DNA of 12,623 bases. Source: an uncultured Clostridia bacterium (lineage in GTDB: Bacteria > Bacillota > Clostridia > Oscillospirales > Oscillospiraceae). Positions 7,192 to 12,623 of this stretch are shown here, piece after piece; the first letter of the stretch is position 1; each line of letters begins with the position of its first letter. The position numbers and the translations under genes are program-made. The stretch spans positions 1-12,623 of the forward strand of contig CALYTU010000035.1 in NCBI GenBank assembly GCA_945487445.1, written 5' to 3'. Under the pieces are notes generated by a model that saw only the letters and a program-made list of their open reading frames with translations, searched no databases and was not told where the DNA came from.

Positions 7192-7385
7192 CAGAAATGA
7201 AAGAGGTCCTTGACCAGGGAGAAGAGGTCCGCAATTTTCTCCACAACGATCATCAATACGACCACAAGCCCTGCCAGCGTGGTCATCGTGGCCTGTTCCT
7301 CGCGCCCGGAACGCACCAAAACCTGATTGAGGATGGAAATAATGATCCCAACGGCGGCAATCTTGAAGATGAGATCTATTTCCAT
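7191..7385 (-). CDS. spoIIIAC: Stage III sporulation protein AC
   Basis: A 64-residue protein with two membrane helices (about 4-23 and 34-52) separated by a short polar loop VRSGREEQATM. The start MEIDLIFKIAAVGIIISILNQ is typical of the family. It overlaps spoIIIAB and spoIIIAD by one base each (TGATG on both sides). Part of the mother-cell SpoIIIA membrane complex that maintains forespore gene expression after engulfment. The length equals the usual 65-68 residues within error. Confidence 0.94.
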   Translation of the reverse strand: MEIDLIFKIAAVGIIISILNQVLVRSGREEQATMTTLAGLVVVLMIVVEKIADLFSLVKDLFHF

Positions 7386-7900
7386 CAGATCACCAATACC
7401 AGCACCGCTGCGCCGGCAGTGAGACCGAGGATTTCATAGGTCCTGCATCGGCCCTGCATCTGCGCGCCAAGCTCATCGCTCAGCCGATTCAGCTCCGACG
7501 AGACAAGCGCAATCTGACGAAGCTGTCCCTCGCGGTCGAAGCAACCAAAGCCGTCGAACAGCCGCTCCAGATCGGCATGCGCCTGCTCCGGCAGTACCAG
7601 TCCCGCCTTGACGCAGGCACGGCGCGTCATGCCCTCGGAAGCAGTCTCCGGACATCCCCTCTCCCGGGAAAGCTCCTCGAAAAACGCGCGGACCGCCGCA
7701 CAGCGCCCCTCTCCCGCCCGACGGCACAGTGGAACAAACGGTGTTGCGGCAAATCGAATTTCCGCCGCGATCAGTTCCAACGCGGCGTTCAGGTCCCGAA
7801 GCTGCTCATGGGTGCGCTTCAGGCGAAGGGCGGCATGCAGCCCCGCCCAAAAAGAGGACGCCAGGATCATCCCGGTCCCGGCAATCTTGATCATTTCCAT
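7385..7900 (-). CDS. spoIIIAB: Stage III sporulation protein AB
   Basis: SpoIIIAB-family membrane protein of 171 residues, similar in plan to GspF/PilC-type platform proteins. An N-terminal membrane helix (about 4-23) is followed by the conserved helix RLKRTHEQLRDLNAALELIAAEIRFA (about 27-53), a cytosolic helical domain, and a C-terminal membrane helix (TAGAAVLVLVI). The ATG at 7900 has an AAAGGA element upstream; a second in-frame Met lies two codons in. The first 95 nt lie inside the apparent 3' end of spoIIIAA in another frame, unlike the 1- or 4-nt overlaps elsewhere in the cluster. It is expected to work with the SpoIIIAA ATPase. Confidence 0.93.
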   Translation of the reverse strand: MEMIKIAGTGMILASSFWAGLHAALRLKRTHEQLRDLNAALELIAAEIRFAATPFVPLCRRAGEGRCAAVRAFFEELSRERGCPETASEGMTRRACVKAGLVLPEQAHADLERLFDGFGCFDREGQLRQIALVSSELNRLSDELGAQMQGRCRTYEILGLTAGAAVLVLVI

Positions 7901-8780
7901 GGTTCATCCTTTCACACTGTATGCTCCGGTCCGGTCGGAGCAGAGCGACATTTTCAAATATCCTCGCATCCAACAGCAAACGATAGATTGGTCGTCGGAG
8001 CAGATCCGCCATATCTTTAGCATGGGCCGTGGCAAAAAAACGGACACCGCAGTAAGAGGCGCGGGTCAACGCCTCCACGTCGGCCGTGGCGGTGATCTCA
8101 TCCACAGCAATCCAGTCCGGGGCCATGGAACGTACCAGCAGCTCAATTCCCGCTGCCTTTGGGCATGCGGAAAGAATATCCGTGTGCCTTCCCACGCAAA
8201 ACTGAGGCTGTCCAGCCCGACAGGCCGCCAGTTCCCCACGCTCGTCGATCAAGCCAACCCGTCTTCCAAAGCGATCTGAGGTTTGCCGCACCAGGTCTCG
8301 CAAAACTGTGGTCTTCCCCGCCCCGGGCGGGCCAAGAATCAGCGTAGAGGCCGGATGCGCCCAAACAAAGCTCGTAACTGCTTCCGCGCATCCGATCCGT
8401 TCCCCGGCAAGGCGAAGATTTAAGGCCTGAAATGCACGGATCGTTCGGAGCTCTCCGTTTTCCAGACACACGGTTCCGCACAGGCCCAAACGGTGCCCCT
8501 CTGGCAGCGTAATATAGCCTTGGCGTATTTGATCTTCCACGGCATAGACGGAGTTGCCGGAGGCACGACGGACGATTTCCTCCAGCAATTCCGCCGTAGC
8601 GGGCGGGAGATCCGGGGTTCTGAGATCCAGTTCCCGCATTTCAGTCACCCAGCTCACCGGACTGCCAACACGGAATCGAAGCTCCTCCACACGGTCTCCG
8701 CGTTTATCCAGCAGATCCTTGAGCACACGGCGATACGGCTCAGGAAACAGCAGCGGAACCGCTTCCATTCGTTTGTCCAT
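7806..8780 (-). CDS. spoIIIAA: Stage III sporulation protein AA (secretion-type ATPase)
   Basis: Cytosolic AAA+-like ATPase of the type II/IV secretion superfamily, presumed to energise the SpoIIIA-SpoIIQ channel from the mother cell. The 324-residue product shows an N-terminal domain with VEELRFRVG (31-39), Walker A GPPGAGKT (150-157), LIDERGELA (177-185), the family motif CVGRHTDILSACPKA (195-209), a Walker B-like WIAVDE (223-228) and a TAHA motif (251-254). About 30 residues from position 291 onward are encoded in DNA that also encodes spoIIIAB in another frame. That tail (charged, Gly/Pro-rich) does not look like family sequence, and B. subtilis SpoIIIAA is about 307 residues. The ATG has AGGTGAT (8786-8792) upstream. 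First gene of the cluster. Confidence 0.95.
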   Translation of the reverse strand: MDKRMEAVPLLFPEPYRRVLKDLLDKRGDRVEELRFRVGSPVSWVTEMRELDLRTPDLPPATAELLEEIVRRASGNSVYAVEDQIRQGYITLPEGHRLGLCGTVCLENGELRTIRAFQALNLRLAGERIGCAEAVTSFVWAHPASTLILGPPGAGKTTVLRDLVRQTSDRFGRRVGLIDERGELAACRAGQPQFCVGRHTDILSACPKAAGIELLVRSMAPDWIAVDEITATADVEALTRASYCGVRFFATAHAKDMADLLRRPIYRLLLDARIFENVALLRPDRSIQCERMNHGNDQDCRDRDDPGVLFLGGAACRPSPEAHP

Positions 8781-8797
8781 TGTTCATCACCTGGACA

Positions 8798-8826
8798 ATC
8801 CTATGCGGCCTCGGGGTTCCATATGC
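8798..8826 (-). promoter_or_regulatory. Putative sigma-E-type promoter of the spoIIIA cluster
   Basis: On the minus strand GCATATG (8820-8826) and CATAGGAT (8798-8805) are separated by 14 nt. The elements resemble the sigma-E pattern (ATAT-containing -35, CATACAAT-like -10, 6 of 8 matched here). In B. subtilis the spoIIIA operon is sigma-E dependent, which makes the site plausible. A caution is that the expected start near 8791 leaves a leader of only about 11 nt, with the Shine-Dalgarno at its very 5' end. Confidence 0.4.
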
Positions 8827-8865
8827 GCTGCCGGCGAGAGAGAATCAGACCCATGTTTTGCGATC

Positions 8866-8905
8866 AAAAAAAAGAAGCAGAGGAAAACCTCTTGCTTCTT
8901 TTTTT
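8866..8905 (-). terminator. Intrinsic terminator after secF
   Basis: The plus strand shows AAGAAGCAGAGG, loop AAAA, then CCTCTTGCTTCTT: a stem with one bulged base, closed by CC/GG. On the minus strand it is followed by a run of eight T. It lies 25 nt after the secF stop and about 60 nt before spoIIIAA. The A/T flanks make it look bidirectional, but only minus-strand genes are present. Confidence 0.9.
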
Positions 8906-8930
8906 AATGATGGAATCGGATATTATATCG

Positions 8931-9839
8931 TCATCTTTTGACTCTGCCGTGGTTGAACTTGTTCCACAGGGGACCTGAAATGCAAACAGAGGAATAACAA
9001 CCACAGACGATGCCGATGCAGATGGGCAGAGCAAAGTTACGGATGGAGCTGACGCCCATAATCAGGAGCAGAACCATGACGATCAAGGTGGTGACTGTGG
9101 TGTTGACGGAACGGGTCATGGTGTCCCAGATCGAAGTATCCACGATCTCAGCAAAGTTGCCGGTCCTCATAATCTTGCGGTTTTCACGGATCCGGTCGAA
9201 GACAACGATGGTGGCATTGATGGAGTATCCCAAGATTGTCAGCGCCGCCGCAATGAAGTTGATGTTGAAGGGAATGCGGAAAATTACATAGAAGCTCAGC
9301 ATAACAAGCAGGTCATGTACCAGGGCACAGACCGCCGCTACGCCGGATCTAAACTCAAAGCGGAAAGCAATGTAGACCAAAATCAGGAGCACCGCCACAA
9401 GGGAGGCCGTGAAGGCAGCCCTGGAAAGGTCCTTTCCCACGGAAGCGGACACGCGCTCCACCTGATAGCCCTGCTCAATGTTGACTTCGTATTCCTCCGC
9501 GATGGCATTCCGGACAGACTCCACCTCTTCGTCGGTCAGCTCCAGCGCCTTAATCCGCAGACCGTTCTGACCGGAGGATGTGACAGCGGAGGGAGCCTTG
9601 CCGATTGCGCCCTGATAGAGCTCGGCGGCCCGGTCGGTAACGGTCTTGTCCACATTCACGGGAAGCTGGAACTCAAAGGTGGTGCCGCCCACAAAGTCGA
9701 TATCGAAATTGAACAGTCCCTGCACGCCGCAGAGGGTGAGGATCAGGCTCACCAGGCCCACGGAGATCAGGAGCAGAGAGAGTATGCCGAAAAGCTTAAA
9801 ATGCTTTGTAAAGCTGAAGCCTCTGAACTTATCGATCAT
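8931..9839 (-). CDS. secF: Protein translocase subunit SecF
   Basis: Membrane subunit that works with SecD to pull secreted proteins through SecYEG using the proton (or sodium) gradient. The 302 residues show TM1 (about 15-37), the D1 motif FDIDFVGGTTFEF (45-57), a short periplasmic P4-like domain (about 60-135), and five C-terminal membrane helices with LVHDLLVMLSFYV and GYSINATIVVFDRIREN (204-220). In most SecF proteins I know the latter reads SINDT or SLNDT. Here the aspartate is alanine (A209, codon GCC at 9213-9215). The start at 9839 has AAGGAGG (9847-9853) with 7-nt spacing, 16 nt after secD. The C-terminus is short and basic (FNHGRVKR). Confidence 0.96.
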   Translation of the reverse strand: MIDKFRGFSFTKHFKLFGILSLLLISVGLVSLILTLCGVQGLFNFDIDFVGGTTFEFQLPVNVDKTVTDRAAELYQGAIGKAPSAVTSSGQNGLRIKALELTDEEVESVRNAIAEEYEVNIEQGYQVERVSASVGKDLSRAAFTASLVAVLLILVYIAFRFEFRSGVAAVCALVHDLLVMLSFYVIFRIPFNINFIAAALTILGYSINATIVVFDRIRENRKIMRTGNFAEIVDTSIWDTMTRSVNTTVTTLIVMVLLLIMGVSSIRNFALPICIGIVCGCYSSVCISGPLWNKFNHGRVKR

Positions 9840-9855
9840 GTCAGCGCCTCCTTTC

Positions 9856-11121
9856 TTACGCGCAATAGAGCTTGAGATTGGTGATCTTCAAGCCCACGGC
9901 GGTCTTGAGCAGGACCTTGGTCATGACCAGCATCACCAGCATGGACAGCGCCACGCCGATCAGCAGGGTCACAGCAAAGCCGAGGATCGTACCGGAGCCC
10001 TGCCACAGCAGGACGAAGCCGGCAATCATGGTAGTCACGTTGGCATCAATGATGGCCAAAATGGCGCGCTTATAGCCGGATTCGATGGCAAACCGCAGGG
10101 TCTTACCCATACGGAGCTCTTCCTTGATCCGCTCATAGATAATCACGTTTGCGTCCACAGCCATGCCCACAGTCAGAATGATGCCAGCAATGCCGGGCAG
10201 ACTGAGATTGACATGCAGAACGGAAATCGCCACGGCAAAGAGCGCGGCATAGGTGGTCAGCGCTACGCAGGAGATCACACCCATCAGCCGATAGACGGCA
10301 ATCATGAAGATCATGACGAGAATCAGACCGATCAAGCCCGCCAACAGACTGGTGGAGAGGCTCTTCTCACCCAGGCTCGCGCCGATTGTCTGCTGCTTTG
10401 CAGTGGAAAGCTCAAAAGGCAGCCGTCCGGCAGAGATGATTTTGGCAAGATAACGGGCCTCCTCCTCGGGGTTCTCGGCGCTGCCGATGGAAATGATGAC
10501 AGAATCTGTGTCCAGCTCCTCGTTGACGTAGGGAGCGGAAATCTCCTTGCCGTCCATCTGGATGGCAAGATAGTTCTTTCCATCGCCGCGGGCGAGCACC
10601 TTCTGGGATGCCTCGTGCAGCTTCTCACGTCCCTCGGGGGTCAAGTCGAGCTTGACATGGGGACGGCTGAGGCCGGTTGAGTCCGTGGGAGAGTTTTCAT
10701 ATTCCGCGCCGGCAACCTCGGAGCCGGTCAGCCACACGGTGCCGTCGGCGTCCACAAAGCTGACAACAGCAGTGGCGCCTAACTGCTGGACGGCCTTCTC
10801 GGGGTCCTCCACAGAGGGAATCTCCACCACGAGTCGACGCTCGCCGGAAATGTAGCAGCTGGCCTCCGTGTAGCCCAGGGCATCCAGTCGCTGCTGCATC
10901 ATGGTTCTTGCGACCTCCATGCCCTCAGCCAGATTGTCCGTTTCAAAATCGTCGGGGATGACCGCTTCATAGGTGATCTCGGAGCCGCCTACAAGATCCA
11001 AGCCGAGGACGACACCCTCGGAGGCAGGCTTCACAACGTTTCCCGCGCCGTGGAGGGCCAAAAAGAGCAGCCCAGCCACCACGAGGACCACGATCACCAA
11101 CGTGAAAATGGATTTTTTCAT
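9856..11121 (-). CDS. secD: Protein translocase subunit SecD
   Basis: Partner of SecF in the Sec translocon accessory complex. The 421-residue product shows TM1 (about 5-25), the D1 motif LGLDLVGGSEITYEA (39-53), a P1 extracytoplasmic domain with ARTMMQQRLDALG (71-83) and KLDLTPEGREKL (157-168), and then five membrane helices (from about 256). The D5 motif GMAVDANVIIYERIKEE (319-335) keeps the membrane aspartate D323. C-terminal LLKTAVGLK then LKLYCA. The ATG at 11121 is reached from AGGAGG about 12 nt upstream, or from AAAGGA only 2 nt upstream, so the start has unusual Shine-Dalgarno geometry (see findings). SecD and SecF are separate genes here, not fused as in B. subtilis. Confidence 0.97.
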   Translation of the reverse strand: MKKSIFTLVIVVLVVAGLLFLALHGAGNVVKPASEGVVLGLDLVGGSEITYEAVIPDDFETDNLAEGMEVARTMMQQRLDALGYTEASCYISGERRLVVEIPSVEDPEKAVQQLGATAVVSFVDADGTVWLTGSEVAGAEYENSPTDSTGLSRPHVKLDLTPEGREKLHEASQKVLARGDGKNYLAIQMDGKEISAPYVNEELDTDSVIISIGSAENPEEEARYLAKIISAGRLPFELSTAKQQTIGASLGEKSLSTSLLAGLIGLILVMIFMIAVYRLMGVISCVALTTYAALFAVAISVLHVNLSLPGIAGIILTVGMAVDANVIIYERIKEELRMGKTLRFAIESGYKRAILAIIDANVTTMIAGFVLLWQGSGTILGFAVTLLIGVALSMLVMLVMTKVLLKTAVGLKITNLKLYCA

Positions 11122-11155
11122 GTTCCTTTCATACCTCCTATTCGGATTCTACGGT

Positions 11156-11184
11156 ATTATACAACAAACTCCCTTTTACGTCAA
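11156..11184 (-). promoter_or_regulatory. Strong sigma-A promoter of secDF
   Basis: On the minus strand TTGACG (11179-11184) and TATAAT (11156-11161) are separated by exactly 17 nt, one mismatch from consensus overall. The expected start near 11149 gives a leader of about 28 nt. The -35 begins 2 nt after the base of the upstream terminator stem. Confidence 0.88.
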
Positions 11185-11186
11185 CA

Positions 11187-11220
11187 AAAAAATCGGACGT
11201 CCGAAGACGTCCGATTTTTT
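11187..11220 (-). terminator. Intrinsic terminator after the ECF S component gene
   Basis: Perfect 15-bp stem: 10 bp ATCGGACGTC/GACGTCCGAT plus flanking A/T pairs. On the minus strand the loop is UUCG closed by C-G, an extra-stable tetraloop. A T run follows on the minus strand. It lies 27 nt after the stop at 11247 and separates this gene from secD. Confidence 0.95.
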
Positions 11221-11246
11221 AACTCGTCATGTACGGGCGGTAAGGA

Positions 11247-12110
11247 CTACTTCTTTTCGGAAGCAGCAGCGGCAGAGAACAGTTTTTTTCTGACCGCGCC
11301 TACGGCGGCCAGTATGCCGCCGCCCACAAGAACCAGATCGGCAAAGCCAGCCATCACAAGGTAGCGAACACCGGGATTGGCCACAGCCTCCGGATTTTCG
11401 CCGGTCCAGGCCTTATGCAGAAGGACCATCGCAAAAATCGTGAAGCCCAGGCCGAGTATGGCAAGCACTATGCCGTAGATCAGCATGGAGATGTTCTTAT
11501 CCTCCGAGAAGCCCAGGATGCGGGCAATCGCTGGGGCCAGGATCACGTTGAGCGCAACCTCAACCAGGAAATTCACACCAATCAAGCCTACAATGGCAAA
11601 GGAGAAGGTGGATTCTGCACCGCTCCCAACGGCCCATTCGCCGATGGTTTCCCAGAAGAAGAGCACACAGCCGATCAAAAACACGCCGGTATTCACCACG
11701 GGACAAACCAGCGCGGCGGCCAGTACTGCGGCATATTTGTTGAACCGTTGCAAGAGCTGATAGACCGCGCCGGCGGCCAAGCCGGCCAGCACACCCTTGG
11801 CAATGACAGTCACAACGGTCCCAATCGCGTTGACTGTGAGGAAGGGGGCGGCGTCACCGGAGAGCAGAATGACAACGGCATTGACCAAGCCGAACCAGGC
11901 GCCATACCAAACGCCCAACATGGCCGCGCCGATCACGATGGGAACCAGGGCCAGATTAATGTTGAAAGTACCGAATTTGATGGCCGTACCCAGAAGGGCC
12001 AGGACGACGACGACAGCGGTCAGCATAGCTGCGAGGGTCAGCTTGCGGACATGTTCTTTTTCCGTTCTGCGGTCACGCATCAAGCTTGTGGAGGTGGTAT
12101 TTTGACTCAT
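11247..12110 (-). CDS. ECF transporter S component-like membrane protein with C-terminal extension
   Basis: Resembles substrate-binding S components of energy-coupling factor vitamin transporters. After a polar N-tail (1-22) comes RKLTLAAMLTA with the AxxxA pattern (A28, A32) used for docking on EcfT. Membrane segments follow (about 25-42, 50-65, 68-84, 96-118, 126-150 and 168-195), with NINLALVPIVIGAAMLG typical of the fold. S components are usually 170-200 residues; this one is 287. The extra part (about 200-287) has two further hydrophobic segments (207-232 and 250-272) and a basic/alanine-rich tail. No EcfA or EcfT gene is in the window, so it probably shares a module encoded elsewhere. 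The substrate cannot be told. Start: AAAGGA with 7-nt spacing. Confidence 0.8.
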   Translation of the reverse strand: MSQNTTSTSLMRDRRTEKEHVRKLTLAAMLTAVVVVLALLGTAIKFGTFNINLALVPIVIGAAMLGVWYGAWFGLVNAVVILLSGDAAPFLTVNAIGTVVTVIAKGVLAGLAAGAVYQLLQRFNKYAAVLAAALVCPVVNTGVFLIGCVLFFWETIGEWAVGSGAESTFSFAIVGLIGVNFLVEVALNVILAPAIARILGFSEDKNISMLIYGIVLAILGLGFTIFAMVLLHKAWTGENPEAVANPGVRYLVMAGFADLVLVGGGILAAVGAVRKKLFSAAAASEKK

Positions 12111-12164
12111 ATTCTTTTCCTTTCTGCTGCTGTTTCACCCTGATGTTGAATACAGCGCATAAGC

Positions 12165-12193
12165 AATATACCATAAAAGAGTCTATTTGTAAA
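12165..12193 (-). promoter_or_regulatory. Sigma-A promoter of the ECF S component gene
   Basis: On the minus strand TTTACA (12188-12193) and TATATT (12165-12170) are separated by 17 nt, with an extended TG-G before the -10. The leader is about 48 nt, too short for a vitamin riboswitch. The -35 hexamer lies in the T-rich tail of the rpsU terminator. Confidence 0.78.
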
Positions 12194-12197
12194 GCAA

Positions 12198-12225
12198 AAA
12201 TCTCCGTCATTTCTGACGGAGATTT
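12198..12225 (-). terminator. Intrinsic terminator after rpsU
   Basis: Perfect 12-bp stem (12198-12209 with 12214-12225, core TCTCCGTCA) with a GAAA tetraloop on the minus strand, followed by TTGCTTT. It begins 22 nt after the rpsU stop. The T tract is interrupted (TTTTTGCTTT), so termination may be incomplete. Confidence 0.92.
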
Positions 12226-12247
12226 GTTTGCGATAATCAGGAGAAAA

Positions 12248-12430
12248 TCAATAGCCTCTTCTTTTGTTCTTGCGAGCTGCCTCGCTCTTCTGCTTCCGTT
12301 TCAAGCTGGGGCTGACATAATGCTCACGCTTGCGGACTTCCTGCTGGATGCCGGCCTTCTGCACGCTGCGCTTGAAACGCTTGAGAGCATTCTCCAAGGA
12401 CTCGTTTTCCTTGACCTTGATTTCAGACAT
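12248..12430 (-). CDS. rpsU: 30S ribosomal protein S21
   Basis: Small basic protein of the 30S platform near the mRNA anti-Shine-Dalgarno region. The 60 residues match the family: MSEIKVKENESLENALKRFKR at the start, a Lys/Arg-rich centre REHYVSPSLKRKQK and the end RKNKRRGY. The longer frame begins at a GTG (12451) with no Shine-Dalgarno. The ATG at 12430 has GGAGGGAGGG (12437-12446) just upstream and gives the conserved N-terminus. Single-gene unit with its own promoter and terminator. Confidence 0.97.
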   Translation of the reverse strand: MSEIKVKENESLENALKRFKRSVQKAGIQQEVRKREHYVSPSLKRKQKSEAARKNKRRGY

Positions 12431-12500
12431 TGATTTCCCTCCCTCCGACACGTCCGGCTAAATCCTTGACGCTTTCAGGGCCTTTTCAAAAGGCGAGGTT

Positions 12501-12529
12501 ATTATACAGGGCTTTTCGTCAAATGTCAA
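12501..12529 (-). promoter_or_regulatory. rpsU: Consensus sigma-A promoter of rpsU
   Basis: On the minus strand TTGACA (12524-12529), a 17-nt spacer and TATAAT (12501-12506): a perfect match to the vegetative consensus. The expected start near 12494 gives a leader of about 64 nt. The first bases of the leader form a palindrome, GCCTTTTGAAAAGGC (12480-12494). Confidence 0.93.
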
Positions 12530-12573
12530 GTGTAAAATCTCTAATTATTGAATATTTTGTGGCATGAAGGTAA

Positions 12574-12595
12574 CTGTTCAGCTCATACTGAACTG
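12574..12595. repeat. Imperfect inverted repeat upstream of rpsU
   Basis: Arms CTGTTCAG (12574-12581) and CTGAACTG (12588-12595), one mismatch over 8 bp, separated by six bases. It lies 45 nt upstream of the rpsU -35 at the right edge of the window. It could be an operator or part of a neighbouring gene's signals beyond the edge. Otherwise the stretch 12530-12623 is AT-rich and I see no gene in it. Confidence 0.35.
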
Positions 12596-12623
12596 AAATA
12601 CAGGAGTTGAGGACTGAAAGACA

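Noticed and set aside
12111..12164. Vitamin riboswitch upstream of the ECF S component
   Set aside because: The predicted leader is only about 48 nt and shows no paired-stem arrangement typical of known riboswitches.
12564..12596. Plus-strand short open frame of ten codons at the right edge
   Set aside because: There is no Shine-Dalgarno and no promoter-like sequence. It overlaps the inverted repeat, which explains its pattern better.
1..12623. Mobile elements, CRISPR arrays, tRNA or rRNA genes
   Set aside because: No transposase-like frame, spaced repeats, cloverleaf or rRNA signature was seen. Nearly all bases are covered by core genes and short regulatory gaps.

Overview
The window reads as a chromosomal segment of a spore-forming, moderately GC-rich Clostridia member. 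Oscillospiraceae-like is my best guess, from gene content and order rather than from any marker comparison. It carries a complete eight-gene spoIIIA cluster, SecD and SecF as separate genes, and an ECF-type transporter S component. Every supported gene lies on the minus strand, so transcription runs from high to low coordinates. The dense plus-strand open frames are antisense shadows of these genes.

In transcription order there are five units. (1) rpsU (ribosomal protein S21) has a textbook promoter (TTGACA, 17-nt spacer, TATAAT) and its own terminator. (2) A membrane protein resembling an ECF transporter S component has its own promoter and a strong UUCG-loop terminator. (3) secD-secF, the Sec translocon motor accessory, has a near-consensus promoter and a terminator. 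(4) spoIIIAA-AB-AC-AD-AE-AF-AG-AH encodes the mother-cell half of the SpoIIIA-SpoIIQ feeding-tube apparatus; most genes are coupled by 1- or 4-nt overlaps and the cluster is preceded by a sigma-E-like promoter. (5) A housekeeping operon follows: asp23/yqhY-like, nusB, a TsaD-like M22 protein, xseA, xseB and ispA. ispA is cut off by the left edge of the window.

The order spoIIIA, yqhY, nusB, xseA, xseB, ispA is the conserved Bacillus/Clostridia arrangement. The accBC pair found between spoIIIAH and yqhY in Bacillus subtilis is absent. A TsaD/Kae1-like paralog occupies the place of folD. No convincing terminator separates spoIIIAH from the housekeeping operon, so sporulation transcripts may read into it.

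I see no mobile element, CRISPR array, tRNA or rRNA, and no gene-free stretch longer than about 200 bases. This is mostly a conserved core region and I do not find a wholly new system. The points most worth checking are a SecF lacking the usual membrane aspartate, the 95-nt overlap of spoIIIAA with spoIIIAB, the TsaD-like paralog inside the nusB-xseA operon, and an S component with an extra C-terminal membrane hairpin.
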